Below, in pieces: positions 22,002-33,103 of a stretch of 64,000 bases of DNA. The position numbers and the translations under genes are program-made. The notes beneath the pieces were generated by a model. The model had not been told where the DNA came from. It saw only the letters and a program-made list of their open reading frames with translations, and made no database searches. Numbering within the stretch: position 1 is the first letter of the stretch; every line of letters starts with the position of its first letter. The DNA is taken from assembly GCF_963676685.1 (NCBI RefSeq), contig NC_092356.1, forward strand, positions 47,827,601-47,891,600. Direction: 5' to 3'. This DNA is from Mytilus edulis. Taxonomy: Eukaryota; Mollusca; Bivalvia; Mytilida; Mytilidae.

Positions 22002-24280
22002 ACCAATCTTGATATTTTAAAAGGAACACTATAAGTAATTGCAGTTATTCAAGTAAAAGTATATATTAAATAAAGGAACATTAAATTTCATCTAAAGTTT
22101 AAAATAAAAAAGTCTTAATATATTGTGTTGTCAAATAACTCTCTCAAATTTTGTTTTATGTCATCCTCGGCCTTTGGTTAAATATATTCGATCTTTTTTT
22201 CATACCAGTGAGTTTGGTTTAATATATATAAAGTTACAGTAATGTTTTGAATATTTTCATTGTATACATAGCATGAATAGAAAATTATAAAATGACAAGC
22301 TTAAAACATAGCATGAATAGAGATTATAAAATGACAAGCTTAAAATGTCTAGAAATACTTGAAAAAATAATGACACATATTTAGCAGAAATATATTTTTA
22401 TATTTGGTAAGAATATAGAAATGTAACATCAAGCTGTAAATAAAATTATTAGTCGTGGAGTTTTTTGCTGTAGGATTTTACATTTTAAAGGAGCTTTTTG
22501 TATTTTGCCAAGTATATCATGTAAAACAAGATTATTAAAACTGGGATAGGTTAACCAATAAATGTGATTTATATTACAAGCATTTCGAATGTATTGTTCA
22601 CTGTTCTTTTATTAATACAATGAAAGAAACAAACCTCATTTCATACTTGAAATAAGTAAAATACCTCAAATTCATTTAAAAAAAAAAAAAAAATTGTAGA
22701 TCAGTTACTGACACATTGAAATGTTAATAAGGGAGACAACTTGGCTTTGGAGTCCTGCATGAAATTTTTTTTTCTCTTACGAATGTCAATGAAATGTTTT
22801 AAAAAAATTTAGAAATATTGCTCAAGTCAGCCATTGAGTATATTTACATAAAATATGTCAATTAATACAGTAATTCTTTCAGTGGGCTGAGAAAAGAACA
22901 GTGACCCGAGCTGAACAATAATTTAATAGATAAAATAAATTCTATTTTTAAACATATTGTATTAATACCAAAATTTTATATGGAAATGTCCATGAATTAA
23001 ACATGTTTTATTTTTTTTAAACTATAAATCATAATAGCATCTATGCATCTATGCAAGGTCAAAAACTTGAACATTATTTGGGGCCAAATTTTTGTCATTT
23101 TAACAATATACTCTCCAGGGAAAGCTCTACTTCTGCTCAAATAAAATGTAAACTGTGTTGGATTTTTTTTAAGAAATAAGAAGAGATAGTGTTATGGTAA
23201 ACACAATAAATTACCTAATAGTATTTTTAGATGCTTCTTAGTGAAATATAGTTTGCTCTTGGTCATAATGCTGTATAAATTATCTGATATTATTTTGTAG
23301 GAAAGCTCTTGTAACATATTTCTCCTTTTAACTGCAATTATCTTCATTTATTCTTGTATAATCTTCATTCAGATGACTTATTTGAAATAAATAATTTATA
23401 CACAAAGGTTTTATTTGTTTTATTAGTTTATTTATGTCCAAATATCATATAATATATATTGTAATTGTATTGTTCATTTCACATTTTTATACCCCTACCC
23501 CTTATAACCATAGTAGAAGGGATATTTTGTATGTTCTCCAGTCTTGTATTGGGTTGTAGTAGTTTTGGTTTAAGGTAGTTTATGGTCACATCAAATTACA
23601 ACCTTCAACACATATTCATTATCACCTTGATTATCTGATATAATCCAATGATGTACAAAGAAAAAGTTCTGAAGTTGTTTTCAATTTTATTTGTTCCATA
23701 AATCTATACATGTACATTATCGAAATTGAACAATTTCTTGGTTATAAAGTCCAGATTGCTATCTATTATATATCTGTATGGTAAAAGTAAACATACTCCA
23801 TCCAGTCTAGGTACTACAGCATGCACTATTCTATATTTATTCAATTGCACAGTTATAGATGTACCAAATGGAGTCAATGGCATACATGAACATGATGAAA
23901 TTAACAGATTAACACAGTACTTGAAACAGCACAAGAATATAAGTCAATGACTACATGTATGTACATATACGGTTGTTAAGTCCACTTTCCTTAGTGACCA
24001 TGAAGTTTTAATAAATGGAGCAGCATACTGCAAAACTGATGGACATGAAAGACATTCAAATTTAGACCAATACATTATTCGTATCATCTGTTTTTGAATA
24101 GGATTAATTTTCTGGAAAAATACAAGTCTCTTGAGTTTTCATTATGAGTACATTTGAAAAAGAAATGTTTCTCATCTCCTCTATCACAGTAGTATGCCAG
24201 ATATTTACATAACCTGGATCCCTCTAGACAGATCTTATACTCAGTTGATTCAGTATCACTGTATTTGGAGCATTTGCTGT
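22002..24280. other. Gene-free stretch between convergent CDC42 and LITAF
   Basis: No gene is seen. A 36-bp direct duplication around CATAGCATGAATAGA...ATGACAAGCTTAAAA lies at about 22269-22345. A fragment near 23465-23585 (TATACCCCTACCCCTTATAA, then TAGTAGAAGGGATATTTTG) resembles the border of a dispersed element. The two flanking genes are transcribed toward each other, so this interval may hold the ends of both transcripts. Confidence 0.5.
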
Positions 24281-24286
24281 ATTAAA

Positions 24287-24292
24287 TTTATT
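24287..24292 (-). terminator. Candidate poly(A) signal of the LITAF gene
   Basis: On the minus strand AATAAA occurs 19 bases after the TAG stop codon. That would give a very short 3'UTR; other downstream signals are possible. Confidence 0.35.
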
Positions 24293-24311
24293 GTGTAAAT
24301 CCAATAATGTT

Positions 24312-24426
24312 CTATTCTCCGATTCTAGAATACTGTCCAACGACTCTCCTACATTTAGGACATGAATGTATGACATCCTTAGCTCCTTTCATACAGAATG
24401 GAATCAAACAACAACCAAATCCTAAG
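24312..24426 (-). CDS. LITAF: LITAF exon 3 (residues 85-122)
   Basis: It follows the acceptor TAATTTCAG and completes glycine codon 85 (GG/C). It encodes LGFGCCLIPFCMKGAKDVIH, then the CPKC half of the zinc site and RRVVGQY, and ends SRIGE before TAG. Confidence 0.93.
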
Positions 24427-25658
24427 CTGAAATTACAAATTAAAAATAGAAAATAATAATTGAGACAAATTTGACTGTAAAATTTTTTTGACTTAAAGGG
24501 GGAATGGATAGTGTTTACAAAACACAGAATAATTATTGTATGAACAAATTACGAAAAATGATTAATAACCTTTATGGTACCAATTTTCCTGCACCAGATG
24601 CGCATTTTGACAATACACGTCTCTTCAGTGATGCTCGGGGCCAAAATATTTAAAATCCAAAGCTTATATAAAAGATGAAGAGCTATGATTAAAAAAAACC
24701 ATGAGAGAAGGATTATCTATTGAAATATATAGATAAAAAAAGATTTTACGGAATATTTTTACAAAGGTAGATTTGAAAATGATTTATAGCCTTGTATCAA
24801 AAATAGAGAGCTTTATTATAAATTTTGATATGCATTACAATATGTTTACAATATGTATAAAGAATTTTCTAAATTTATTAACCTACCCAATAAAACACAT
24901 GACTGCCGCAACTAACCAAGTAGCTGTGCCATTTTTATACCGGGTAGATGTTACTATATCAGCCCCACAATGTTGGCAGACAACTCGGACCGGTTCCTCA
25001 TAAAACATTTGTTGCAAAATAACAACCTGGTTTCCATTGGGAGGTATTTGATTGAATGTTTCTGAATAAGCTGGAAATAAATAAAAATACAAATGAAGAC
25101 AATTGTATATGAAATATAGCATTATAATTTGAAGAATTCTACAGCTTGTCAGTCATGATTTATCCAGATTTTGGATTATTTATCAATAAAATCTTTGACT
25201 TTGGTTTATAGAAACCATAAAAAAATTCATCCTCATCTAAATTCTGGCAACTTTCCGGGAGATACACAAAACGATGTCTATCTCAATAGATATCTCAATA
25301 TTATACCGTAACTTAGAATATATGTCATATATCTGGTATAGGAAGCACTGTAAAAATGCAAATGAAATAACATATTCGAATATGTTGATTTTGAGCGGCG
25401 GATTTTCTACATTAATTTTAATTAAACATGTCAAAAAAGTGCGAGATTATGTATGTCTTCGATATACATGTATAAGCTATTATTTGACCAAATTTATCTA
25501 TTTTTTTAAAATGATGTTAATCTTCCGATTATTATCATTATCATTTCAAAGAAATAACAAACAAACAAGCAATTAAACAAATACTTACGTGGAGGCTGTT
25601 CGCCGTTTATTTCCTGCTCTTTTGCTCTTTTTCTAAGGTTCTGTGAATCTGTAGACAT
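24312..25658 (-). CDS. LITAF: LITAF-domain protein (three exons)
   Basis: Minus-strand exons 25658-25589, 25070-24887 and 24426-24312 join with GT-AG borders (ACTTAC and ACCTAC on the plus strand mark the donors) to give 122 residues. LITAF/SIMPLE-type proteins are small monotopic proteins on late endosome and lysosome membranes, linked to sorting by ESCRT and Nedd4 ligases. The sequence shows a PPPY WW-binding motif (22-25) created across the first splice junction, the zinc knuckle half CQHC (55-58), a hydrophobic membrane segment (about 73-96, TWLVAAVMCFIGLGFGCCLI) and the second half HSCPKC (105-110). The start codon is the first ATG in exon 1; a CATATCAG acceptor-like site 19 bases upstream suggests a preceding 5'UTR exon. 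Bivalves have several LITAF-like genes, so orthology to vertebrate LITAF rather than CDIP1 is not settled. Confidence 0.93.
24575..24700 (+). mobile_element. Dispersed repeat fragment in LITAF intron 2
   Basis: GGTACCAATTTTCCTGCACC, AGATGCGCATTTTGACAATA and GTCTCTTCAGTGATGCTCGG have the same order of motifs (ACCAG, cgcGCgTTT, GTCT, CAGTGAcGCTC, GAAGAGC) as the GAAGAGCATTGAGGACC family at 37480 and 45655. It is truncated and diverged. Confidence 0.5.
24887..25070 (-). CDS. LITAF: LITAF exon 2 (residues 24-85)
   Basis: It starts after TTTATTTCCAG and ends at GG/GTAGGT. It encodes YSETFNQIPPNG, the CQHC half of the zinc site and the first part of the membrane segment. Reading upstream of 25070 leads into intron, so the methionine further 5' in that frame is not a start. 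Confidence 0.93.
25589..25658 (-). CDS. LITAF: LITAF exon 1 (residues 1-23)
   Basis: ATG at 25658-25656 opens a charged N-terminus, MSTDSQNLRKRAKEQEINGE, ending QPP plus the first base of codon 24 before GTAAGT. Exon 2 supplies CT, so the joined codons read PPPY. Confidence 0.88.
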
Positions 25659-25882
25659 TTTGATGGCGCGTTTTTTGCTGATATGAAAAATAAAGCATAT
25701 GTGTTGTTTTATATACGAAAAAAGATTGCTTAATACCCCAATCACGAGACTGTGATATTGTATACCTTTTTTATCATATGACATAGAAATACCTGGGTTT
25801 ATATATAGCATTTAAATCCTCGTACCTGTGAATCATACATGCCAATATATAGGTTTAAAATCTTGTGACGTTATAATATAAG

Positions 25883-26000
25883 GATATATAGCATGATTGC
25901 CAATGAGACAATTTACTATCCAACATTATCCAAGTAAATCAGATTCTTCAACTATATGTTACCGATTGGTCTCAACAATGAGCAAAACCCATACCGTACA
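25883..26000 (+). mobile_element. Dispersed repeat fragment (GAAGATGTGG family)
   Basis: ATTGCCAATGAGACAATTTAC, then CAACAATGAGCAAAACCCATACCG in diverged form, matches the middle and end of the 61335-61475 copy. Confidence 0.5.
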
Positions 26001-26077
26001 GTCAGTTGTAGAAATAATGTAATGCATGATTGTGTACGTTAATAATCAGGGTCCAGTCATTTTTTATTCTTTATAAA

Positions 26078-26265
26078 TACTGTGAATTCGTTTATTTTCG
26101 TGGGAACCAATTTTCGTGGATTAAGGAAAACTTTCAAGTCCGTAGATATTTTATCAATCCTATTTAGTAAATATGTCATTAGTTGAACATTAAATTTCGC
26201 GGTTCACTTGTACCCACGAAATCCACGAAAATTGGTATCGAACGAATAATAATAAATCCACAGTA
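26078..26265. mobile_element. 188-bp MITE with TACTGTGRATT inverted ends
   Basis: The left end TACTGTGAATTCGTTTATTT is inverted at the right end (AATAAATCCACAGTA). A second inverted pair lies inside: ACCAATTTTCGTGGATT on the left and AATCCACGAAAATTGGT on the right. The length, ends and lack of coding capacity are those of a MITE; similar TACTGTGGATTCATT elements are common in molluscs, from general memory. Confidence 0.85.
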
Positions 26266-28494
26266 AAAGACAGTGAGTTCAAAAATATCACAACATTTAT
26301 CTAGATATATACCAACACACTTATCAAATACAATATGCCGCGGCAGCAAACCTTCTTTTTTGGGTGAAGACAAGGGTTGACTGGAGGTAAATAAATATGG
26401 CAATTTTTATACTTCTCTATTACTCATCATAAGAAGGAAATTAACATTATAAAAAATCTTTACCTTTTTATGAAGTAGTCACTGAACCATGAAAATGAGT
26501 TCAAGGACAATGGACATCTGGCTGACGGAAACTTCGTAACATAAAGTGTAACGGTTTATTTCTTCCTCTTTGATATTTTATCCTGAGGATAATTTGTCCC
26601 GGTAATTTTTTTCCAGGCATGGTATTTCACAGGTTGATTTTTTCCAGAGGAGTGAAAATTTATCTGTGTTATGCGGATAGTATGTACCGGTATATATTTG
26701 CCGTACTATATTTCACAGAACCGTGTGAAATAGAGTCCCATTAACTACTATGTACGTTACTCACAATCAATATATACCTGACTATAATTATAAAATGTTT
26801 CACAAAGGTAGACCAAATTTGCATAATTTATCAAAGGGAGGTAATTATGAGCAATTTATGTTTTAAAGATATCAATATAATATATTTCTGAATCTATTTT
26901 ATAGTGAAATGTTTCCTTGAATCTTATTTTTTATATATTCATTTATATAAAAAGATGACTTACAACTTGATTTAATAAGACAGATAATAGTTCACAGGTA
27001 AAAACTATCCAACTGTTAAACATGCTTTTGTTCCAATATATTGTTATGCTATGATTTATCTGATATCCATATAATCAACAACTACATCTCTGTCCCCAGA
27101 CAAAACTATTTATATAGTTAAAAATATCATCATAATCAAATTCTTCTATTACTGTTAACAGTAGGAATGCAACTATATTTCTACCTTACTTTTAAATTTA
27201 TATTTGTACTGAGATCTGAAAACAACTCACTTATACATGTATTTCACTAACCTTATTTAATCATGATATTATTTTCACAATTACGATCTTTGAAATTACT
27301 TCTGGTTTTCTTCCCTATGTTTTATGATAATTTTCTTTTTAAAAGGATGATATTGACTTGAATATTTCAGGAAATTTTTTCAAGGATAATTTGTGAAATT
27401 ATTTCCCATTATAATACTTTTTTTTTTTTTAACAATTTAGCTTTAATTCAAATACACTATTATTATTTCATAGTATTTTTAAAGGATAAGTTTTTTCTAA
27501 TAATTGTTCAATAAGTTAACTACCCAAATAGAATTTCACGGCAAAGGAAAAAATATCCCAGGGAAATATTTTCCTCTGGATAAAAAAATAACAACAACTA
27601 CTGTGTCATTTTTTCCTCCGGATCAAATTTCACCCGGATATAATTTTGCTTTACAAAAGCATTTATATACAAAGTGTGAAGCATCCAGTTTTTCCACCTT
27701 CCACTTTTTTAAATATAAAGCTTTTAAGAAGTCAGCTAACCATGTCGCCGCTGCCGGATCACTATCCCTATACATGTCGAGCTTTCTGCGATAGAAGATG
27801 TATGCTCGATAAAATGAAGAAGAAAAAGAGAAGGAAACATATTTTCAAGTGCAACATATCCATGATAAATAACATTTAAAAAATATATACACATTTATTT
27901 CATTACAATCAGCAAATCAGGCCATAACACTATTGAAAATAATATGTGTCTAGTTAGAATTAACATGATAATGATTAACGTGTATTCCCTACATTGTCAC
28001 ATTCAGTTATTTTTATCGCTATTTCTAAATTGTGCATATCTTTCAGCTTTATTTTAATGGCTGGCAGTGAGAGATTCTTATTAAGGCATCTAGAGATATA
28101 ATATTTATTAGACTCTTTTCTGTTTTGCATAATCAATAAGATTTATTTTAACTAGATAGTGATTTGTTGTCATGATGCAATTATTTATCCTGTATTGCAA
28201 TCTCTGCAGTCTACTTTTTAGTAAAAAAAAAAAAAATGTTTAGAACTTTTGATTCTTTTTCAACACTAGACATTCACGTGACATAAAGGTCAGTAACAAC
28301 CCTATATTTGAAGTACATTTATAGTGCAAATTTACTGAAGTCAAAGATATACAAAGAAAATTGATTAAAACCACCTGCCTCAGAGATACACAAAACTGGA
28401 TCAACCATATATTTTAACTTTCAAGTTCAAAATGTGGAGTACACTAGGTCAATATTTACTGAAAACCTGATATACATTAGTTTTTATACGACGT

Positions 28495-29823
28495 CGTCGT
28501 CGTAGTCGTCAGCGTCTTCCGAAGACGGATGGTTTGCGGATAATAACTTTAGTATAAGTAAATAGAAATCAATAAAATTTTACCACAATGTTTATCACCA
28601 CAAAAGGAAAGCTTGGGATTAATTTTGGGGGTTATGGTCCCTAAGGTTTAGGAATTATGGACCCAAAGGGGCCCAAAACAAGCATTTATCTAGTGTCAGT
28701 ACAAAAAGTTGTGTATAAGTATTTCAATTGTTCTGAAATTGTACCATAATGTTTAATACCACAAGTAGAAGGTTAGGATATATTTTGTGGGTTATGGGGC
28801 AAACAGTCAACGATTAAAAGGGCCAAAAAGGGGGCCAAAAACAAGCATTTTTGTAGTTTCAAGACAAAAAATTGGAGTTATCTTTCTTTGTCCAGAATGG
28901 TTGTTGAATCACCTAAAATCAATGCTTTATGAAATTGGAGTTATCTTTCTTTGTCCAGAATAGTAGTTGAATCAACTTTAATCAATGCTATATACAATAT
29001 ACAATGCAATATTCACTTTACTACCAACTGATAAATTAAAGTAGTCTTTACCATTCAGTGATTACAAGCACTATGATTACCATTCTAGGGTTATGTCCCT
29101 TTACAAATGAAAAAATTGAAGATTTTTTTAGTTTCTGTTCATTTAACTTAAGTTTGTCTCAACTAAATTTAATGAAATGTGTATATAATGCTTATTACCT
29201 CTAAACTCAGTTTAAGTTAAATTTTTGGCAGCTTCACTTTTACAGTTCTTGAGTTATGTCCCTTTATAACGTTATATGCTAGCGGGGGCATCATCTGTGT
29301 CCCTTTGGACACATTCCCCATTTATTTTTTTAGAAGTTACTGTATTAATTAATATTGATTTTAACCATGACAGTATGACATTTTATATTTTAATATTTCA
29401 TAATGTATTTAAATGAGTAGTTATTGTTGCAAACTCCATTAGAAATTTGAATTGAGATCATTTTTGGAATAAGGGAAAGGGGGAGGTGAAAAAAAATTGG
29501 GTAGGAAAAAAAATTGGGTAGGGGGGTTCATTTTTTTCTCATTTCAGATTGCAGAAATTAAAAAAAGAATTTCTTCAAATTATTTTTGTTGAGAGGATTA
29601 ATATTCAACAGCATAGTGAATTGCTCAAAGGCAAACAAAAATATAAAAAAAATAAGTTCATTAGATCACATATTCATTCTGTGTCAGAAACCTATGTCAA
29701 CTTTTTAATCACAATCCAAATTCAGAGCTGTATCCAGCTTGAATGTTGTGTCCATATTAGCCCCAACCGTTTAGGGTTCGACCTCTGCGGTCGTATAAAG
29801 CTGCGCCCCGCGGAGCATCTGGT
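28495..29823. mobile_element. Second ATACGAC...GTCGTAT element, shorter relative
   Basis: It starts ATACGACGTCGTCGTCGTAG and ends TGCGGTCGTATAAAGC with the tail GCGGAGCATCTGG, like the nested element at 16003-17989. Shared interior phrases include GTTTATCACCACAAAAGGAA, TGGAGTTATCTTTCTTTGTC and TTGTTGAGAGGATTAATATT. It has fewer internal tandem units and an additional section near 29090-29340. Flanking T-runs make the target duplication unreadable. Confidence 0.8.
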
Positions 29824-29829
29824 TTTGAC

Positions 29830-31300
29830 TGTAATAAAGATTATATCATATCTTTTTTTGTCCATGTTTATATAATACTATTAATATAAATTTTGCCTCA
29901 GGGATATACACGTAACTATATGGAGTCGACTGACAATGTTGATCCCTTTTGCGCTTCACAGTTTACCACCAAAAAAAAATATCCATGAAAGTTCCTTAAT
30001 TGGCCTTTTACAACAAACATTTATAGTTATGGCCTGTAACAATTCCTTTTTTCAGCGCCATTACCTTGCTTTTCTTCACTTTAACTCACTTCTGCAGAAC
30101 CGATACGTTCGTTTTCGTCTTTAATATGAAGATTCATTTCCTAATGTACGTTACTTAAGTAAATAAAAATAAATTGATATTGCATGCACAAGAAGTACCC
30201 CTGACTTATGCGCCAATCTAAATGTATGACAAGGGGCTCCGTGGTAGTTCCAACCTAATGAAAAACATAGACGAAATAATAACTCTTTGCAGTCGTCTGT
30301 TATCAAAAAGTTGATATGCATTTGAAAATACAATAAGTATTGTTCTTTTTTTTTGTATAGCTAGTAGTTTTCGTGCCATTTGTTAAAAAGCTACTCATAA
30401 TAGATGCTCTCTAAAGTTATCGTTAACTTAATGTTCACTCACACCTCTTTTTATTCATAATTGAGAACACCGTTTCGAGCTTATTCTGTGTTATCTGTAA
30501 TTTACAAATATTGTGGGAAACTTAAATCTGAGATGAGACGTAAGTAACAACTGCTGCTAGGTTCTCTAATTAACTCTATTATTATTGTCATTTTGTTTAT
30601 TTTCTTTGGTTACATCTTCTGACATCAGACTCGGACTTCTCTTGAACTGAATTTTAATGTGCGTTTTGTTATGCGTTTACTTTTCTACATTGGTTAGAGG
30701 TATAGGGGGAGGGTTGAGATCTCACAAACATGTTTAACCCCGCCGCATTTTTGCGCCTGTCCCAAGTCAGGAGCCTCTGGCCTTGTTAGTCTTGTATTAT
30801 TTTAATTTTAGTTTCTTGTGTACAATTTGGAAATTAGTATGGCGTTCATTATCACTGGACTAGTATATATTTGTTTAGGGGCCAGCTGAAGGACGCCTCC
30901 GGGTGCGGGAATTTCTCGCTACATTGAAGACCTGTTGGTGACCCTCTGCTGTTGTTTTTTATTTGGTCGGGTTGTTCTCTATTTGACACATTCCCCATTT
31001 CCATTCTCAATTTTATCTAATGTTTTTGTCTCATTAAGGTGCACACCTTTACGTCCTTTACGTTCATTCATGTCTTTGAATACACAATAAGGAGCTGATA
31101 TACACGTAAGCTCAGTAGCGATTTAAAGTACTTACGGCGCACTGAGTCTTAGTACTTTTTCGAAAATAAGGACATCAGCTAAATATTTATCAAATTTGTC
31201 AGTTTGGTACAAAATTATGATAAAAACTGACCACGATATGATCCGTCTGTATAACTGAATCTTGAATTTATCATTTAAGTTTACCTTTCTATCTTCATGT
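29830..31300. other. Gene-free stretch before the first secreted-protein gene
   Basis: No gene is seen. A composite dispersed repeat occupies 30690-31015. The last part approaches the promoter at 31.3 kb. Confidence 0.5.
30690..31015 (+). mobile_element. Composite dispersed repeat
   Basis: The left part (GGGGAGGGTTGAGATCTCAC, then CCCCGCCGCATTTTTGCGCC) matches the 2.8 kb copy. The right part (GAAGGACGCCTCCGGGTGCG, then TCGGGTTGTTCTCTATTTGA and CATTCCCCATTTCCATTCTC) is found inverted and broken at 46855-47150 and partly at 59550-59600. It is non-coding. Confidence 0.65.
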
Positions 31301-31317
31301 CGCATAATTGACGTCGA

Positions 31318-31344
31318 CAGGTGCCACCAAAAATCAGTATAAAT
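31318..31344 (+). promoter_or_regulatory. Core promoter of secreted-protein gene A: CAGGTG and TATAAAT
   Basis: An E-box-like CAGGTG (31318-31323) lies 20 bases upstream of TATAAAT (31338-31344). The same two motifs with the same 20-base spacing stand before the paralog (48527 and 48547). A start site near 31368-31372 would lie about 30 bases downstream of the TATA box. The conservation between paralogs in otherwise diverged sequence supports function. Confidence 0.65.
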
Positions 31345-31367
31345 GTAAATGCTCCTCAAACCATCAC

Positions 31368-31428
31368 AAGCATTTCTTCGGAAGACATCCGAAGTAGGCC
31401 GACATTGACAGGTGATCAGCAATCCCTG
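31368..31428 (+). other. Non-coding exon 1 of secreted-protein gene A
   Basis: The sequence GCATTTCTTCGGAAGACATC, then CGAAGTAGGC and AGCAATCCCTG, ends in a consensus donor CTG/GTAAGT (intron from 31429). The paralog has GCATTTCTTCGG, CCGAGGTAGGC and AGCAATTCCG/GTAAGT at 48582-48639. The start of the exon is estimated from the TATA position. A 1,666-base 5'UTR intron then leads to the acceptor AAATTTCAG at 33094. Confidence 0.65.
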
Positions 31429-31595
31429 GTAAGTTTTGAATTTTGCTTATTTGTAGGCGAATGTATCATGTCCCCAACGAGTTAAATTAATTTTTCATAA
31501 AAATACAAGTGTGGACACAGATCAGTGTGTATAGTATGTTTCGAATGTTTGACAAAAACATGACAAATTTGCAAAGTGTACAAAAATTGCATTTA

Positions 31596-32140
31596 AGGAG
31601 GCTCGAGGGTTCAAAAATTTAAGCAAAATTTTAAACATTTTTTTCATTACAAATTTTATTTTTTATCAAATTAGTTGTTACTTTATGATATGGGGCAAAA
31701 AGCAACACAAAACATCGATTTGTTTTGGCCTCAGATGACTTTTGAAATGTTTATATCATTGAAAAAGCTTCAAATTATCTGCCTTTGGTACAAACATGCC
31801 ATTTCTTTGGCATTTAGATTGAAATATCTTTTTTAACTCATCAGTGACCTATATTTTTTTTCAAATAAGCTGTACAATTGTTAAATTTAAACGATTATGT
31901 AATTTAGTTCTTTTTTTATTTCGATGTTACCCATATTTCTCCTATTAGTTCAACAGAAAAAAGTACCTTAACAAAATCGCATGCTTCTTTCAAAGGCAGA
32001 TGGTGAGCTTAAATGAACGATGACCCCATTTTTTTTTCTGTCTATTAAGTATAATTTTTATGATAAAGTTCATCTATAGAAAAATATAGCGTAATCTTAA
32101 ATTTAAAAAAAGAGTCGATTATACCCTTGAGCATCCTAAA
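31596..32140. mobile_element. MITE-like element in 5'UTR intron of gene A
   Basis: The left end AAGGAGGCTCGAGGGTTC is inverted at the right end (ATACCCTTGAGCATCCTAA), giving imperfect terminal inverted repeats of about 16 bases. The interior is AT-rich and non-coding. I do not find it in the corresponding intron of the paralog. Confidence 0.55.
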
Positions 32141-32680
32141 TATGTATAATTGTTGACAACTGCGCTTAGATTATTATACAAACATAAAACAGTAGGTTTT
32201 AGCAACTTTATGGTTTATAAACAAATACAGCAGACATTATCCTTACTTCTGTTCCTCAATAACTTCAGTCTTGACATACAAATATTATTCCTTTATGTCT
32301 TTATCTGTATGCTAAGGGGTGATACGGATATAATCGATAAAACATCAAACCGACAACATAAAGAATCATACATATAATGGTCGTATGATGACTTGTAGTT
32401 TACTACGACCTTGTCTATGGTGTTAAATTTTCTCAATCATACACAATCATACCACACTTTATTATTTTTATTATCAACAGCAGGCAGTTGTAAAAAAAAA
32501 TATCAACTAAATCGCTCCTAGTCTAGAATAGTAATCCAAAAAATTGACAGAGACTATCAAAGCTCTTTCATCAACACAAAATTCCATAATTGGCTTTTAG
32601 AAATGATAAGTCATTGAGAGGAGATTCATGACATTTTAAAAATTGATGTCCTTAACCCTTTATATTAATATACATATTTG

Positions 32681-32870
32681 AATAATTCGCCTTTTCAGAA
32701 TCTAAAGGACTATGGGTAATCTCATTGTTCGTACACCAAAATGAAAATAACGTTATGTCAATGACTCAATTTCCATTGTTTAGAACGTTTAAAACCAATC
32801 ACAACGTTTTGGTGTACGCTTGTGAAAATATTACCAAGAATGTATTAGCTTCTGAAACGGCGAATTCTTT
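32681..32870. mobile_element. Foldback MITE with ~65-bp inverted ends in intron of gene A
   Basis: AATTCGCCTTTTCAGAATCT on the left pairs with AGCTTCTGAAACGGCGAATT on the right, and further in CGTACACCAAAATG pairs with CGTTTTGGTGTACG. Together the arms reach about 65 bases, leaving a short centre. It is absent from the paralog's intron, so it was probably inserted after the gene duplication or lost there. Confidence 0.75.
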
Positions 32871-33103
32871 ACGAGCTATTTTTTTTTTCTTTTAGCAATA
32901 AAAATATCGCAATAATTTAATGTTTTTATTTTTATCATTAATGATATGTCATTATTATTACTTAGAGGTGTTGTTCTCGCCTCGCCTTATTGAAATCCTG
33001 CGTAATTGTTTAATAATATCTATGGTATCTAAAAAATTAAAACTTGTATTAAGAAGCTGTTGTTTAAAATAAAATATTTGTATCTAAATTTCAGGTATCA
33101 AAA

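Larger units (their letters stand above)
25660..28480. other. Gene-free stretch upstream of LITAF
   Basis: No conserved protein is seen. Contents are a dispersed repeat fragment at 25883-26000, a clear MITE at 26078-26265 and otherwise AT-rich sequence with homopolymers near 27420 and 28217. A LITAF promoter and non-coding first exon may lie in the first kilobase, but I cannot point to them. Confidence 0.5.
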
